The notes below the pieces were generated by a model. It did no database searches, was not told where the DNA came from, and saw nothing but the letters and a program-made list of their open reading frames with translations. A stretch of DNA of 16,013 bases from Rhodospirillaceae bacterium TMED167. Lineage in GTDB: Bacteria > Pseudomonadota > Alphaproteobacteria > Rhodospirillales_A > UBA2165. Below, one piece after another: positions 1 to 7,438 of the stretch. Both the position numbers and the translations under genes were made by a program. Location: positions 7,252 through 23,264 of the forward strand of contig NHHQ01000024.1 in assembly GCA_002170915.1 (NCBI GenBank), given 5' to 3'. Numbering within the stretch: position 1 is the stretch's first letter; each line of letters begins with the position of its first letter.

Positions 1-1277
1 GAAATACCCACATGATCGGCGTCCACAATCCGCAGATTAATGCGGCGTTCAAGCGACCTGGCATGAACGCGTGCCGCCTGCCCCGGCACCCGAACGGTCA
101 AGGTGTCAAAAAATCCCGCCGTCACCACATCCATGTCCAATCGCCTTAGACCTTCCGCTAAAATCGACGTCAGCCGGTGAACACGGGCAGAAATGCGCGC
201 TAGCCCATTAGGGCCATGATAGACAGCATAGAATCCTGCGATGACCGCCAACAGAGCCTGTGCTGTGCAAATATTGCTAGTCGCCTTATCTCGCCGGATA
301 TGCTGCTCCCGGGTTTGCAAAGCCATGCGGAGCGCCCTGCGTCCCTCAGAGTCCACAGACACGCCAATGATGCGCCCCGGCATAGTGCGTTTGTGGGCAT
401 CATGCGTGGCAAAAAAAGCAGCGTGAGGCCCGCCGCAGCCCATGGGCACGCCAAACCGTTGTGCGGAGCCGATGGCGACATCAGCCCCCCACTCTGCAGG
501 CGGCTTCAACATAGTCAGGGCGAGCAGGTCCGTGGCGGCCACAGTCAAGGCTTGGGCCGCCGACAAGCTTGCAGCAACTGCCGAAAAATCACGCACCTCG
601 CCGGAAGAGCCTGGATAAGAGACCAAGGCGCCAAACAGATTTTCTGCAACGAGATCTTCAAACGGATCGCCTACATGGACCTCAATCCCCAGTGCCTCGG
701 CACGGGTTTTAATAACATCAATGGTCTGAGGATGCGTGTCCTGATCCACAAAAAAACCACTGGCTTTGGATTTTGACACGCGCCGGGTCATGGTCATGGC
801 TTCGGCGGCGGCCGTTGCTTCGTCGAGAAGGGAGGCGTTCGCCAAATCAAAGCCGGTTAAATCCATCACAACTTGCTGGAAGTTCAACAAGGCCTCCAGG
901 CGACCCTGGCTCGCCTCCGCCTGGTAAGGTGTATAGGCCGTGTACCAGCCCGGATTCTCGAAAACCCGGCGCAGGATAACCGGCGGCATATAGGTTCCGT
1001 AATAGCCCATGCCGATCATCGAGGTGAACACTTCGTTTCGGCCCGCCATTTCGCGCAGATACGATAGCGTTTCATGCTCGCTTTTTGCCGGAGCGAGATT
1101 GAGGGCTCCCGCCATCCGGATCGAGTCCGGCACGCAACGGTTGATGAGTTCGTCCAGACCGTCAGCGTTCAGCTGCTGAAGCATATCTCTCATCTGATCT
1201 TTCCGGGGCCCGATATGGCGGGGTACAAAAGCCTCCCGGTCGACAAGTTCGTTGAGGGTAAGACGTTCCTGGCTCAT
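1..1277 (-). CDS. gcvP: Glycine dehydrogenase (decarboxylating), P-protein, N-terminal part
   Basis: This is the P-protein of the glycine cleavage system, a PLP enzyme that decarboxylates glycine and passes the aminomethyl group to the lipoyl arm of GcvH in the cytoplasm. About 425 N-terminal residues are visible; the rest lies beyond base 1. Reading the minus strand from 1277 gives family landmarks in order: FVPRHIGP near the start, [61 protein letters not shown], and later [20 protein letters not shown] and FYAVYHGP. These match the single-chain form of about 950 aa rather than the split PA/PB form. The start at 1277 fits the usual N-terminus; its Shine-Dalgarno is weak (GGATGAG). It lies 174 bp downstream of gcvT on the same strand, without gcvH between. 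The lysine that binds PLP is in the C-terminal half and is not visible here. Confidence 0.95.
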   Translation of the reverse strand, partial: MSQERLTLNELVDREAFVPRHIGPRKDQMRDMLQQLNADGLDELINRCVPDSIRMAGALNLAPAKSEHETLSYLREMAGRNEVFTSMIGMGYYGTYMPPVILRRVFENPGWYTAYTPYQAEASQGRLEALLNFQQVVMDLTGFDLANASLLDEATAAAEAMTMTRRVSKSKASGFFVDQDTHPQTIDVIKTRAEALGIEVHVGDPFEDLVAENLFGALVSYPGSSGEVRDFSAVAASLSAAQALTVAATDLLALTMLKPPAEWGADVAIGSAQRFGVPMGCGGPHAAFFATHDAHKRTMPGRIIGVSVDSEGRRALRMALQTREQHIRRDKATSNICTAQALLAVIAGFYAVYHGPNGLARISARVHRLTSILAEGLRRLDMDVVTAGFFDTLTVRVPGQAARVHARSLERRINLRIVDADHVGI

Positions 1278-1451
1278 GGCATCTCATCCGTTAAGAGACA
1301 GCGTCCGGCGGGAGCAGAACGCTGTAAAAAGATTTTGTAAGTTATGTAATTTTTGGGATTATCCGCGACCCTCCTGCCCACTTCAAGGTATCTCTGTCCA
1401 GAGCGGGATCGAAGGGTGCATCTCATGGGAGAATCTATCATTTTGAGACAC
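1278..1451 (-). other. gcvT-gcvP intergenic leader
   Basis: This is a 174-bp gap between gcvT and gcvP, too short for gcvH (about 125 codons). It is AT-rich around 1326-1365 and holds one clear inverted repeat close to the gcvP start (listed separately). I found no convincing reading frame, and no glycine riboswitch consensus in the right order. A separate promoter or an attenuator for gcvP is possible but not shown. Confidence 0.5.
1298..1325 (-). promoter_or_regulatory. Inverted repeat in the gcvP leader
   Basis: ACAGCGT and ACGCTGT form perfect 7-bp arms (1298-1304 and 1319-1325) around a 14-nt loop, ending 20 nt before the gcvP ATG. On the minus strand a T-run precedes the hairpin rather than following it, so it is not an intrinsic terminator there. 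It could be an RNA hairpin in the 5' leader or a protein-binding dyad. The role is inferred only. Confidence 0.35.
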
Positions 1452-2546
1452 TTAGCGCTTATAATTATGGGAGACAAACGGCAGTTCAACAATGGTTCCG
1501 GCAAGCTCCCGGTTGCGGACCTTGAGAATCACAGATGTCCGCGGTTCAGCGTAATCACTGTCAACATATCCCATGGAAACCGGACCGCCCGTCGTCGGGC
1601 CAAACCCGCCACTGGTCACGACGCCTATGGTTTGTCCGCCGCCCGTGCAAATTTCCGTTCCCTGCCGCGCTGGGGCGCGGCCACCGGGCCGGATGCCGAC
1701 GAGCTTCCGGGATGGACCAGCAGAAAGTTCAGCTAGAATCCGTTCGACGCCGGGGAAGCCGCCCTGCTCCCGCCGGCGTGTTTGGATAGTCCAAGGAAGG
1801 TTGGCCTCCACCGGCGACGTGGTGGCGTCAATGTCATTCCCGTAGAGACAAAGTCCAGCTTCCAGCCGAAGCGTGTCCCGAGCCCCAAGGCCGGCAGGCC
1901 CAACATCCGGATGATCCAGCAGCGCGGCGACAATTTCCAGGGCATTGCTGTCAGGCAGGGATATTTCAAATCCATCTTCGCCGGTGTACCCAAGCCGGGA
2001 GACGCGGCAAGCAAACCCCGCCCAATCGCACATGACTGTTTCCATGAACCCTAAATCCCTTACCGCCGGCACGAAGGCCGCAACAGCAGTCTCTGCCTTC
2101 GGGCCCTGCACGGCAACCAAGGCCCGGTCCGTCAGTTCGACGACATCAACATCTGGGAGGGCCGTACGCATATGACCAATATCTTGATCCCGCATGGCGG
2201 CATTGACCACGACATATAAATGATCGCCCACATTGGAGACGATCAAGTCATCCATTATCCCGCCATCCTCATTGGTAAGCAGAGTATAACGTGCCTTCCC
2301 CTCCTTTAGGCCATCGATCGTGCTCGGCACGAGTGTTTCCAGAGCCTTGGCAGCATGACTGCCCCAAAGCTCGACCTGGCCCATATGAGATACATCAAAC
2401 AAAGCGGCTTTTTCCCGGCACTGGGTATGCTCTTTGATAATGCCCGAATACTGCACCGGCATGCTCCAGCCAGCGAAATCAACCATCTTAGCGCCGAGTT
2501 CGACGTGTAGGCTGTGGAGGGACGTTTGTTTGAGCGTATCAGTCAT
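1452..2546 (-). CDS. gcvT: Aminomethyltransferase, glycine cleavage T-protein
   Basis: T-protein moves the methylene carbon from aminomethyl-lipoyl-GcvH to tetrahydrofolate and releases ammonia. The product is 364 aa, the usual length. Landmarks in order are KMVDFAGWSMPVQY, FDVSHMGQVEL, the folate/catalytic segment NEDGGIMDDLIV (about residues 92-103, with the conserved Asp), YTGEDGFEI, GLGARDTLRLEAGLCLYGND, and a C-terminal GTIVELPFVSHNY. The ATG at 2546 is preferred over a TTG at 2561 because GGGAGGG (2553-2559) sits 6 nt before the ATG and overlaps the TTG. gcvP follows downstream. The 112 bp between gcvT and the upstream acyl-CoA synthetase gene contain a GTATAC-centred motif; no terminator was seen there, so read-through from the upstream operon cannot be excluded. 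Confidence 0.97.
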   Translation of the reverse strand: MTDTLKQTSLHSLHVELGAKMVDFAGWSMPVQYSGIIKEHTQCREKAALFDVSHMGQVELWGSHAAKALETLVPSTIDGLKEGKARYTLLTNEDGGIMDDLIVSNVGDHLYVVVNAAMRDQDIGHMRTALPDVDVVELTDRALVAVQGPKAETAVAAFVPAVRDLGFMETVMCDWAGFACRVSRLGYTGEDGFEISLPDSNALEIVAALLDHPDVGPAGLGARDTLRLEAGLCLYGNDIDATTSPVEANLPWTIQTRRREQGGFPGVERILAELSAGPSRKLVGIRPGGRAPARQGTEICTGGGQTIGVVTSGGFGPTTGGPVSMGYVDSDYAEPRTSVILKVRNRELAGTIVELPFVSHNYKR

Positions 2547-2552
2547 GGTTAA

Positions 2553-2559
2553 CCCTCCC
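2553..2559 (-). promoter_or_regulatory. Shine-Dalgarno setting the gcvT start
   Basis: GGGAGGG on the minus strand lies 6 nt upstream of the ATG at 2546. It overlaps the alternative TTG start at 2561-2559, which makes that longer version unlikely. Confidence 0.8.
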
Positions 2560-2605
2560 AACGGGCATTTGAACGATCGATATGTTAACGGTCATACACG
2601 CGTTT

Positions 2606-2620
2606 AACAGTATACATTTT
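2606..2620. promoter_or_regulatory. GTATAC-centred motif upstream of gcvT
   Basis: AACAGTATACATTTT in the gap between the acyl-CoA synthetase gene and gcvT matches 12 of 15 bases of a site at 8476-8490 in the divergent control region. The core GTATAC is palindromic. It could be a shared operator (GTATAC-type cores occur among GntR-family sites), or a -10-like element TATACT read on the minus strand. Two sites are weak evidence. Confidence 0.25.
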
Positions 2621-2658
2621 ACCTGGATCCATTACATAAAAGCATCAGTCCTCGCAGC

Positions 2659-4200
2659 CTATTTCAGGCGCTCTTCCAGAATATGGCGCTGAATTTTACC
2701 GGATGTGCTGCGCGGCAGGTCATCCATTTCAATAAAGTAAACTTCTTTGGGCAATTTGTAATTTGCAATACGGCCCCGACACATGCCGACCACGTCTTCG
2801 GTCGTTAAGGCTTGGTCACTCCGGGCGGCAAAGACTACCGGAACCTCACCCCATTTCCCGTGCGGTTTTCTGACTACAGCTACGTCGAGGATACGCTCAT
2901 CTGCCATAATATGCTGTTCAATCTCGGCGGGGTAAATGTTCTCCCCACCCGACTTGATCATGTATTTCACTCGGTCCACAAAGTCGAGTGTTCCGTCCGG
3001 ATTGCGCCGAAAGACGTCCCCCATATGGAACCAGCCGCCCCGGAAGGCATCTTGGTTGGCCGCATCATTGCCCCAATAACCGGAGAAAACACTTGGGCCA
3101 CGGATAGCCAGTTCCCCGGGTGAGCCATCCGCCACATCATTGCCATCGGGATCCACAAGGCGTATCTGGCAAAAATCATTTTGTTTTTTCGATAAGCTCT
3201 CCGGCGCTTCGCCCACGGGGATGAGGCTCGCCGACGCCGGCGGGTTGCCTGTTTCCGTGGATCCAAAGGTATTGAAATAAGGGGCGTTCAGAAGTGTTGT
3301 AATTTCCTTCAAAAGTGGACGGGGCACCAGATCCGCCATGGCGCCAATCAGGCCAATGGGCTTTGGTTTAGCGTCCCGGGCTTTGAAGTGAGAGATAAAA
3401 TCTTCGATCATGCCCGGCACCACCGTCACATAATGCACTGCATATTTCTCGATCGCATCAATCATCTTGTCGGCGTCATAGCCGTCGATGATTACGATCT
3501 GGCCGCCACGCAAAAGTGTCGCCAATGTGAAATCGTTTGATCCCATATGGAATAAGGGTGACCAGGCAATAAAAGTATCATCCTTGGGCGCGCCGGTCTC
3601 CGTAGCAAAAATCAGGGCCCGCGCGACCATGGCCCGATGACTGATGAGCGCACCTTTAGGCATGCCGGTGGTGCCGCTGGTAAACAGGATACAGAGACCA
3701 TCCTCTGCCTCGACGTAGACGTCGGGTACCTCTGCCGGATTAACGGCATCAAGCGCAGCCTCATAGCCAGGACCGATCACCAGATCGGTCTGCCAGCCGG
3801 CCTCTCTCAGCGGCGCGACAAACTCCTCGCCACTGACGATAAAGGACGGCGCCGTCAGGCCCGCACAATGAGCAAGCTCAGCTGGTGTCTGGCGCCAGTT
3901 AAGGTTGACAGAAATGACACCAATCTTAGCGGCCGCCAGTTCCACTTCCACAAACTCGATACTATTCCGGCTAAGCACACCTACCCGGTCCCCCCGGTCA
4001 AGTCCCCTGTCCAGTAAAACGCGCGCCATGCGGCTGCTGCGTTCATCCAGCTCTGCATAGCTCCGAGAACGCGCCCCTTCGATCAATGCTGTCCGGTCAG
4101 CATTAAGAGACGCCGACTCCTGGAATAGTCTGCCATAAGTCGCAGAACCAGCCTGGAAGACCTCGGGCGGCGGCGTGTAGGCGCCTTCCTTCGCGGTCAT
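2659..4200 (-). CDS. AMP-dependent acyl-CoA synthetase (acyl-CoA ligase)
   Basis: This is a 513-aa class I adenylate-forming ligase that would convert a carboxylic acid, ATP and CoA to acyl-CoA, AMP and pyrophosphate. The phosphate-binding motif FTSGTTGMPKG spans about residues 173-183, the adenine motif FGSTETG about 312-318, GWFHMGDV about 389-396 (Asp395), KSGGENIYPAEIE about 416-428, and the C-terminal catalytic Lys502 lies in LPRSTSGKIQRHIL. Length and motif order are complete. It resembles FadD/crotonobetaine-CoA ligase-like enzymes, which does not fix the substrate. It is the last gene of the five-gene operon, starting 6 nt after the cyclase-family gene stops. It probably provides the CoA ester that the thiolase-like/DUF35 module acts on (inference). 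Confidence 0.95.
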   Translation of the reverse strand: MTAKEGAYTPPPEVFQAGSATYGRLFQESASLNADRTALIEGARSRSYAELDERSSRMARVLLDRGLDRGDRVGVLSRNSIEFVEVELAAAKIGVISVNLNWRQTPAELAHCAGLTAPSFIVSGEEFVAPLREAGWQTDLVIGPGYEAALDAVNPAEVPDVYVEAEDGLCILFTSGTTGMPKGALISHRAMVARALIFATETGAPKDDTFIAWSPLFHMGSNDFTLATLLRGGQIVIIDGYDADKMIDAIEKYAVHYVTVVPGMIEDFISHFKARDAKPKPIGLIGAMADLVPRPLLKEITTLLNAPYFNTFGSTETGNPPASASLIPVGEAPESLSKKQNDFCQIRLVDPDGNDVADGSPGELAIRGPSVFSGYWGNDAANQDAFRGGWFHMGDVFRRNPDGTLDFVDRVKYMIKSGGENIYPAEIEQHIMADERILDVAVVRKPHGKWGEVPVVFAARSDQALTTEDVVGMCRGRIANYKLPKEVYFIEMDDLPRSTSGKIQRHILEERLK

Positions 4201-4206
4201 CGGGAT

Positions 4207-5001
4207 TTACGTTTCCACCAGCGCCAACACACGCACCGGACTGCCAGATCCCTGGCGAATTTTGAGGGGCGGCGTGATAAAAAGTGCTCCTTGCGGGGGC
4301 AGTTGATCCAGGTTAGTAAGCGCCGGCAGGCCGAACCGGCCATGACCATGCATCAAATGGTGACATGGAAAAGGAATATTAAAATGCTGCGCTTGGCCGG
4401 CATCCGTACCAACGGCTTCACAGCCGAACCCCACCACGTCGCGCTCCTCAATAAGCCAGGGCACGAGATCCATATGCGGTCCCGGCGTATGTGCCCCGGT
4501 GTCATCTAAATTAAGATAATCAACAGGGTCGGATTTTAAGGACCAGTCCGTCCGCATGATCAGCCAGGAGCGGGCCGGGATTTTGCCATATTGCTCCTCC
4601 CATTCTTCGACCTTTTCGATGGTCAGGAGATAGTCAGGGTCCTCTTCCACTTCTCGGGTGCAGTCCACCACGCAAGCATGGGCCAAGAACATTTCAGGCG
4701 GAATAGTATCCGTCGCGTTATTGGGAAGATCCTTTCCGGAAATCCAATGGATTGGTGCATCAAAATGCGTCCCCGTATGCTCTCCGCAGGACATGTTATT
4801 CCAGTAGGTGTTGGGGCCGCGATGGTCATACCGAGAGATTTCTTCCAGCCGGAAGGGCCAGGATTGGCCCAATTCAGGCGGCAGGACAATAGTTGGCACC
4901 TTTTGATCCAGTGTCATCGTAAGGTCCACCACCCGGATGCCGCCGCCAGTGATAGCGCCCAGCAGGGAATTCAGCAGACCAGGGGAATTAGGTTCAGTCA
5001 T
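4207..5001 (-). CDS. Cyclase-family (kynurenine formamidase-like) metal-dependent hydrolase
   Basis: This 264-aa protein belongs to the 'putative cyclase' family (kynurenine formamidase KynB, isatin hydrolase), metal-dependent enzymes that open amide, lactam or lactone bonds. The hallmark HTGTHFDAPIHW spans residues 75-86 and supplies the metal-binding His and Asp. CHHLMHGHGRFGLP and LTNLDQLP occur near the C-terminus. Where many formamidases have a Glu (GIENLTNLDxLP), this protein reads GLPALTNLDQLP, so one metal ligand may differ. I cannot tell whether that is normal for its subgroup. The start is supported by GAGGAG 8 nt upstream. It sits 20 nt after the DUF35-SDR gene and 6 nt before the ligase gene. 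A ring- or amide-opening step in the operon's pathway is a reasonable guess; no substrate is implied. Confidence 0.88.
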   Translation of the reverse strand: MTEPNSPGLLNSLLGAITGGGIRVVDLTMTLDQKVPTIVLPPELGQSWPFRLEEISRYDHRGPNTYWNNMSCGEHTGTHFDAPIHWISGKDLPNNATDTIPPEMFLAHACVVDCTREVEEDPDYLLTIEKVEEWEEQYGKIPARSWLIMRTDWSLKSDPVDYLNLDDTGAHTPGPHMDLVPWLIEERDVVGFGCEAVGTDAGQAQHFNIPFPCHHLMHGHGRFGLPALTNLDQLPPQGALFITPPLKIRQGSGSPVRVLALVET

Positions 5002-5021
5002 TTTATACGCTCCTCGCCCGC

Positions 5022-6263
5022 TTAAAGCCGGATGGCCCGTTCAATTTCCTTGGGATTTTCCGCCAGGCGTTCGATAATTTCTTCTGCCACAGCACCGACA
5101 GGAATGTCTTCCAGCCCGCGCTCCAGTCCCTTGATAATGCGGTCTGCCGTCACGATGGGATCGAGTTTCGGCGGCAGCGCTAATTGGTGCCATTCATCCT
5201 CAATCGGCCCCAGGAAGGCATTCACCACGCGGACACCGCCGTGGGTCATTTCCGCCCGCAAGCACTGCGAAAGCGAAAGCGCAGCAGCCTGCGAGGCCGA
5301 ATAGGTGCCAAGTTCCGGATTGTTTACCATAGAATAGGCGGACAGCACATTAAGCCAGGCCACTGCGCTATGCTGGCCATCGGCACCGCGCGACCGCATA
5401 ACCGTGCCAAATAGACCGGCAAGCCGCATCAAGCCGTGGTAATGGATTTCCATTTCGTCATGGGCAACATTGATGTCGAACCGGTCCATCAGGCCGCCGG
5501 GCCGTAGATGATAACTGTTATTGATCATGATCTCGACTTTGTCGCCAATGGTCGCTGCCAGTTCCTCCACCGAATCCGTATCGGTCACATCGAGATCATA
5601 AACAGTGACCTTGTCGAGTTTTCTGAGTTCCGCAAGATAAGGGCTGGCCTTCCAGGGCTGCGCAACGCCAACATAAATGGCGCGCGCGTCACGCTTCAGC
5701 AGCGCTTTCGCGAAACCAAGGCCTAATTCGGTTTTGCCGTCTACAATGAGAGCACGGCGGTTTTTCGGATCAAACGTCATTTCTCTCAATTGAATATCAT
5801 CCTCTTCACCGGGCGAGGGTTTCTCCGGCCTCGCGGCCATCACGGCATTTCCAGCACGGTCCAACCCGATGGACAACCGGACCCGCTCGCCAGGCACACA
5901 GTCCTCCGCAAGATGTACAACCATTGAGAGGTTCAGATCAGACCGCACAACACCGAGTCGCCAGGGCAACCGGTCCCGGAAAAATAAATCGTTTGAATGT
6001 TGGAGAGTAGTCTCGGCCAACAGCGTACCTCCGTTATCAACGTCTTTCCAATGGAGATCACCGCTGAGGCATTCCCGGCAAATTTGGCGGGGAGGATATT
6101 GCACCGCCCCGCAGGACGCGCAAGATTGTAAAGCAAACCGGCCTCGTGCTGCCATGGACGCCAACCCTTGCGCCTCACGCGACCGGTTACCCGGCGGCAT
6201 GGTAGGCTGGCGTGTCCGTTTAACCGGATCTTTGCGTTTAGGCTTGGGTAGTGGCGTGGTCAT
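5022..6263 (-). CDS. DUF35 (Zn-ribbon/OB-fold) protein fused to a degenerate short-chain dehydrogenase
   Basis: This is a 413-aa two-domain protein. Residues 1-40 are basic and Pro-rich. Residues 41-145 are a DUF35 zinc ribbon plus OB-fold: Cys48, Cys51, Cys62 and Cys65 form the CxxC...CxxC ribbon, followed by the LLAETTLQHSNDLFF and PGERVRL segments. Residues 168-413 are an SDR fold: LIVDGKTELGLG in the nucleotide-binding loop, DLDVTD, INNS where NNAG is usual, LNVLSAYS for the Ser strand, and Y321-S-A-S-Q325 where YxxxK is expected. The SDR half is therefore probably inactive or structural. DUF35 proteins act as partners of thiolase-like enzymes (ChsH2/Ltp2, BbsA/BbsB), and the thiolase gene is directly upstream with a 4-nt ATGA overlap, implying translational coupling and a complex. 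ATG 6263 is preferred over TTG 6299 because GGGAGGG lies 7 nt before it. Confidence 0.9.
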   Translation of the reverse strand: MTTPLPKPKRKDPVKRTRQPTMPPGNRSREAQGLASMAARGRFALQSCASCGAVQYPPRQICRECLSGDLHWKDVDNGGTLLAETTLQHSNDLFFRDRLPWRLGVVRSDLNLSMVVHLAEDCVPGERVRLSIGLDRAGNAVMAARPEKPSPGEEDDIQLREMTFDPKNRRALIVDGKTELGLGFAKALLKRDARAIYVGVAQPWKASPYLAELRKLDKVTVYDLDVTDTDSVEELAATIGDKVEIMINNSYHLRPGGLMDRFDINVAHDEMEIHYHGLMRLAGLFGTVMRSRGADGQHSAVAWLNVLSAYSMVNNPELGTYSASQAAALSLSQCLRAEMTHGGVRVVNAFLGPIEDEWHQLALPPKLDPIVTADRIIKGLERGLEDIPVGAVAEEIIERLAENPKEIERAIRL

Positions 6264-7435
6264 GCGTCTGCCCTCCCGAGAATGACGGCCGAGGTACAAA
6301 GCCCCCGGTCATAGTTGATCATGCCAAAAAAGGCAGCGAGACCATGGCGGGGATTTTCAACCTGATGGCCTTGAACGTGACCTGTCAATTGGCGCAAGGT
6401 TTCAACAATCCCAATATAGCCGCCACCGGCGCCGGCCTGTCCGGTGGACAATTGCCCGCCGGATGTGTTGAAGGGAAAGTCACCGCTTTCCACGGTTAAA
6501 TCCCGCTCACGCACAAACTTTGCGGCGTCTCCTTTTGCACAAAATCCCAGATCTTCTATTTGCATAAAACAGATCACTGGGTAATCGTCATAAGCCTGCA
6601 TCAGATCGATATCGTCCGGTCCGAGCCCGGCCTGACCATAGAAGTCATCCACATCAACGGCCCAGCCGGCGCGATACTGGACGGGATCGTCAGGGAACGC
6701 GTTATGGCGCTCAATCGTCGCTTTAACCGTGACATAACTAAGGCCCAGAGACTTCGCGCGGTCGATGGACATAACCAAAAACGCTTCCGCCCCGGCACAG
6801 GGCATAACACAATCAAAAAGACGCAAAGGCTCTGCGATCAGGCGCGCATTAAGATAGTCGTCCATTGTGAGCGGTCGCTTCATCATGGCATGTGGCACGG
6901 GCAGCGCGTTCTGACGTTGAGCCACGCAAATACGGCCAAAATCCTCCCGCTCAGTGCCGAACTCAGTCATGTAGTGATCAGTTAGAAAGGCAAAGCTGGA
7001 ATTAGGACCGCCGGAGCCATAGGGATATACCGCATCGTTGGCGAACTGGCTAAAGGTCGCTACGGTTTGCCGGAAGGTGTCCACATGATTGGTGTCGGCA
7101 CCAATACAGGCTATGATTTCCGCATCTCCAGCTTGGATGGCCCGGGCCGCACGGCGAAGTGCAACCCCTCCGCTGGCGCCTCCCATTGGAATATGGTCAA
7201 GCCAGCGCGGCGACATACCGAGATGCTGTGTGAGCCCCACAGCCGTGTCCGGCGCCAAGGTAAAGCTAGATACACATAACCCATCGACGTCGTGCTTGCC
7301 GATGCCGGCATCCTCAATCAAGCCCGCTAGAGCACGGCCGCAAAACCAATGGGCACTCTTGATAGAGTAGCGGGTATAGGGCACCGTCACCGGCACACAA
7401 ACTGCGACGCCCTCGTATCCCTGCCGTTTTGCCAT
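6260..7435 (-). CDS. Thiolase/SCP-x-like protein lacking the catalytic Cys and His
   Basis: This 391-aa thiolase-fold protein is of the lipid-transfer/SCP-x type, with full family length. PMGGASGGVAL (about 84-93) stands where active thiolases carry the nucleophilic Cys; here that position is Ala87. NTSGGQLSTGQAGAGGG (about 323-339) replaces the usual GHPxGATG, so the catalytic His is Gln333. EDLGFCAKG is a typical SCP-x segment before it. Homologues paired with DUF35 proteins cleave C-C bonds of CoA esters, either by retro-aldol (Ltp2 with ChsH2) or thiolysis (BbsB with BbsA). The adjacent DUF35-SDR gene overlaps by 4 nt, so the two products likely form one enzyme. The loss of Cys favours a retro-aldol type reaction over classical thiolysis, which is inference. 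It starts 3 nt after the racemase-like gene stops. Confidence 0.9.
   Translation of the reverse strand: MAKRQGYEGVAVCVPVTVPYTRYSIKSAHWFCGRALAGLIEDAGIGKHDVDGLCVSSFTLAPDTAVGLTQHLGMSPRWLDHIPMGGASGGVALRRAARAIQAGDAEIIACIGADTNHVDTFRQTVATFSQFANDAVYPYGSGGPNSSFAFLTDHYMTEFGTEREDFGRICVAQRQNALPVPHAMMKRPLTMDDYLNARLIAEPLRLFDCVMPCAGAEAFLVMSIDRAKSLGLSYVTVKATIERHNAFPDDPVQYRAGWAVDVDDFYGQAGLGPDDIDLMQAYDDYPVICFMQIEDLGFCAKGDAAKFVRERDLTVESGDFPFNTSGGQLSTGQAGAGGGYIGIVETLRQLTGHVQGHQVENPRHGLAAFFGMINYDRGLCTSAVILGRADA
6271..6277 (-). promoter_or_regulatory. Shine-Dalgarno setting the DUF35-SDR start
   Basis: GGGAGGG on the minus strand lies 7 nt before the ATG at 6263, inside the 3' end of the thiolase gene. It decides the start against the upstream TTG at 6299, and the ATGA overlap fits coupled translation. 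Confidence 0.8.
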
Positions 7436-7438
7436 TCC

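Noticed and set aside
216..776. 186-aa plus-strand open frame
   Set aside because: It lies opposite the clearly conserved gcvP coding frame and has no family resemblance; it is a shadow.
1381..1440. Glycine riboswitch fragments (GGACAGAG on the minus strand; TCGAAGGGTGC on the plus strand)
   Set aside because: The pieces lie on opposite strands and in the wrong order, and the remaining conserved core (CCGAAGG...CTCTCAGG) is missing on either strand.
2547..2561. Longer gcvT starting at TTG 2561
   Set aside because: The TTG overlaps the Shine-Dalgarno of the ATG at 2546, and the extra residues are translated ribosome-binding sequence.
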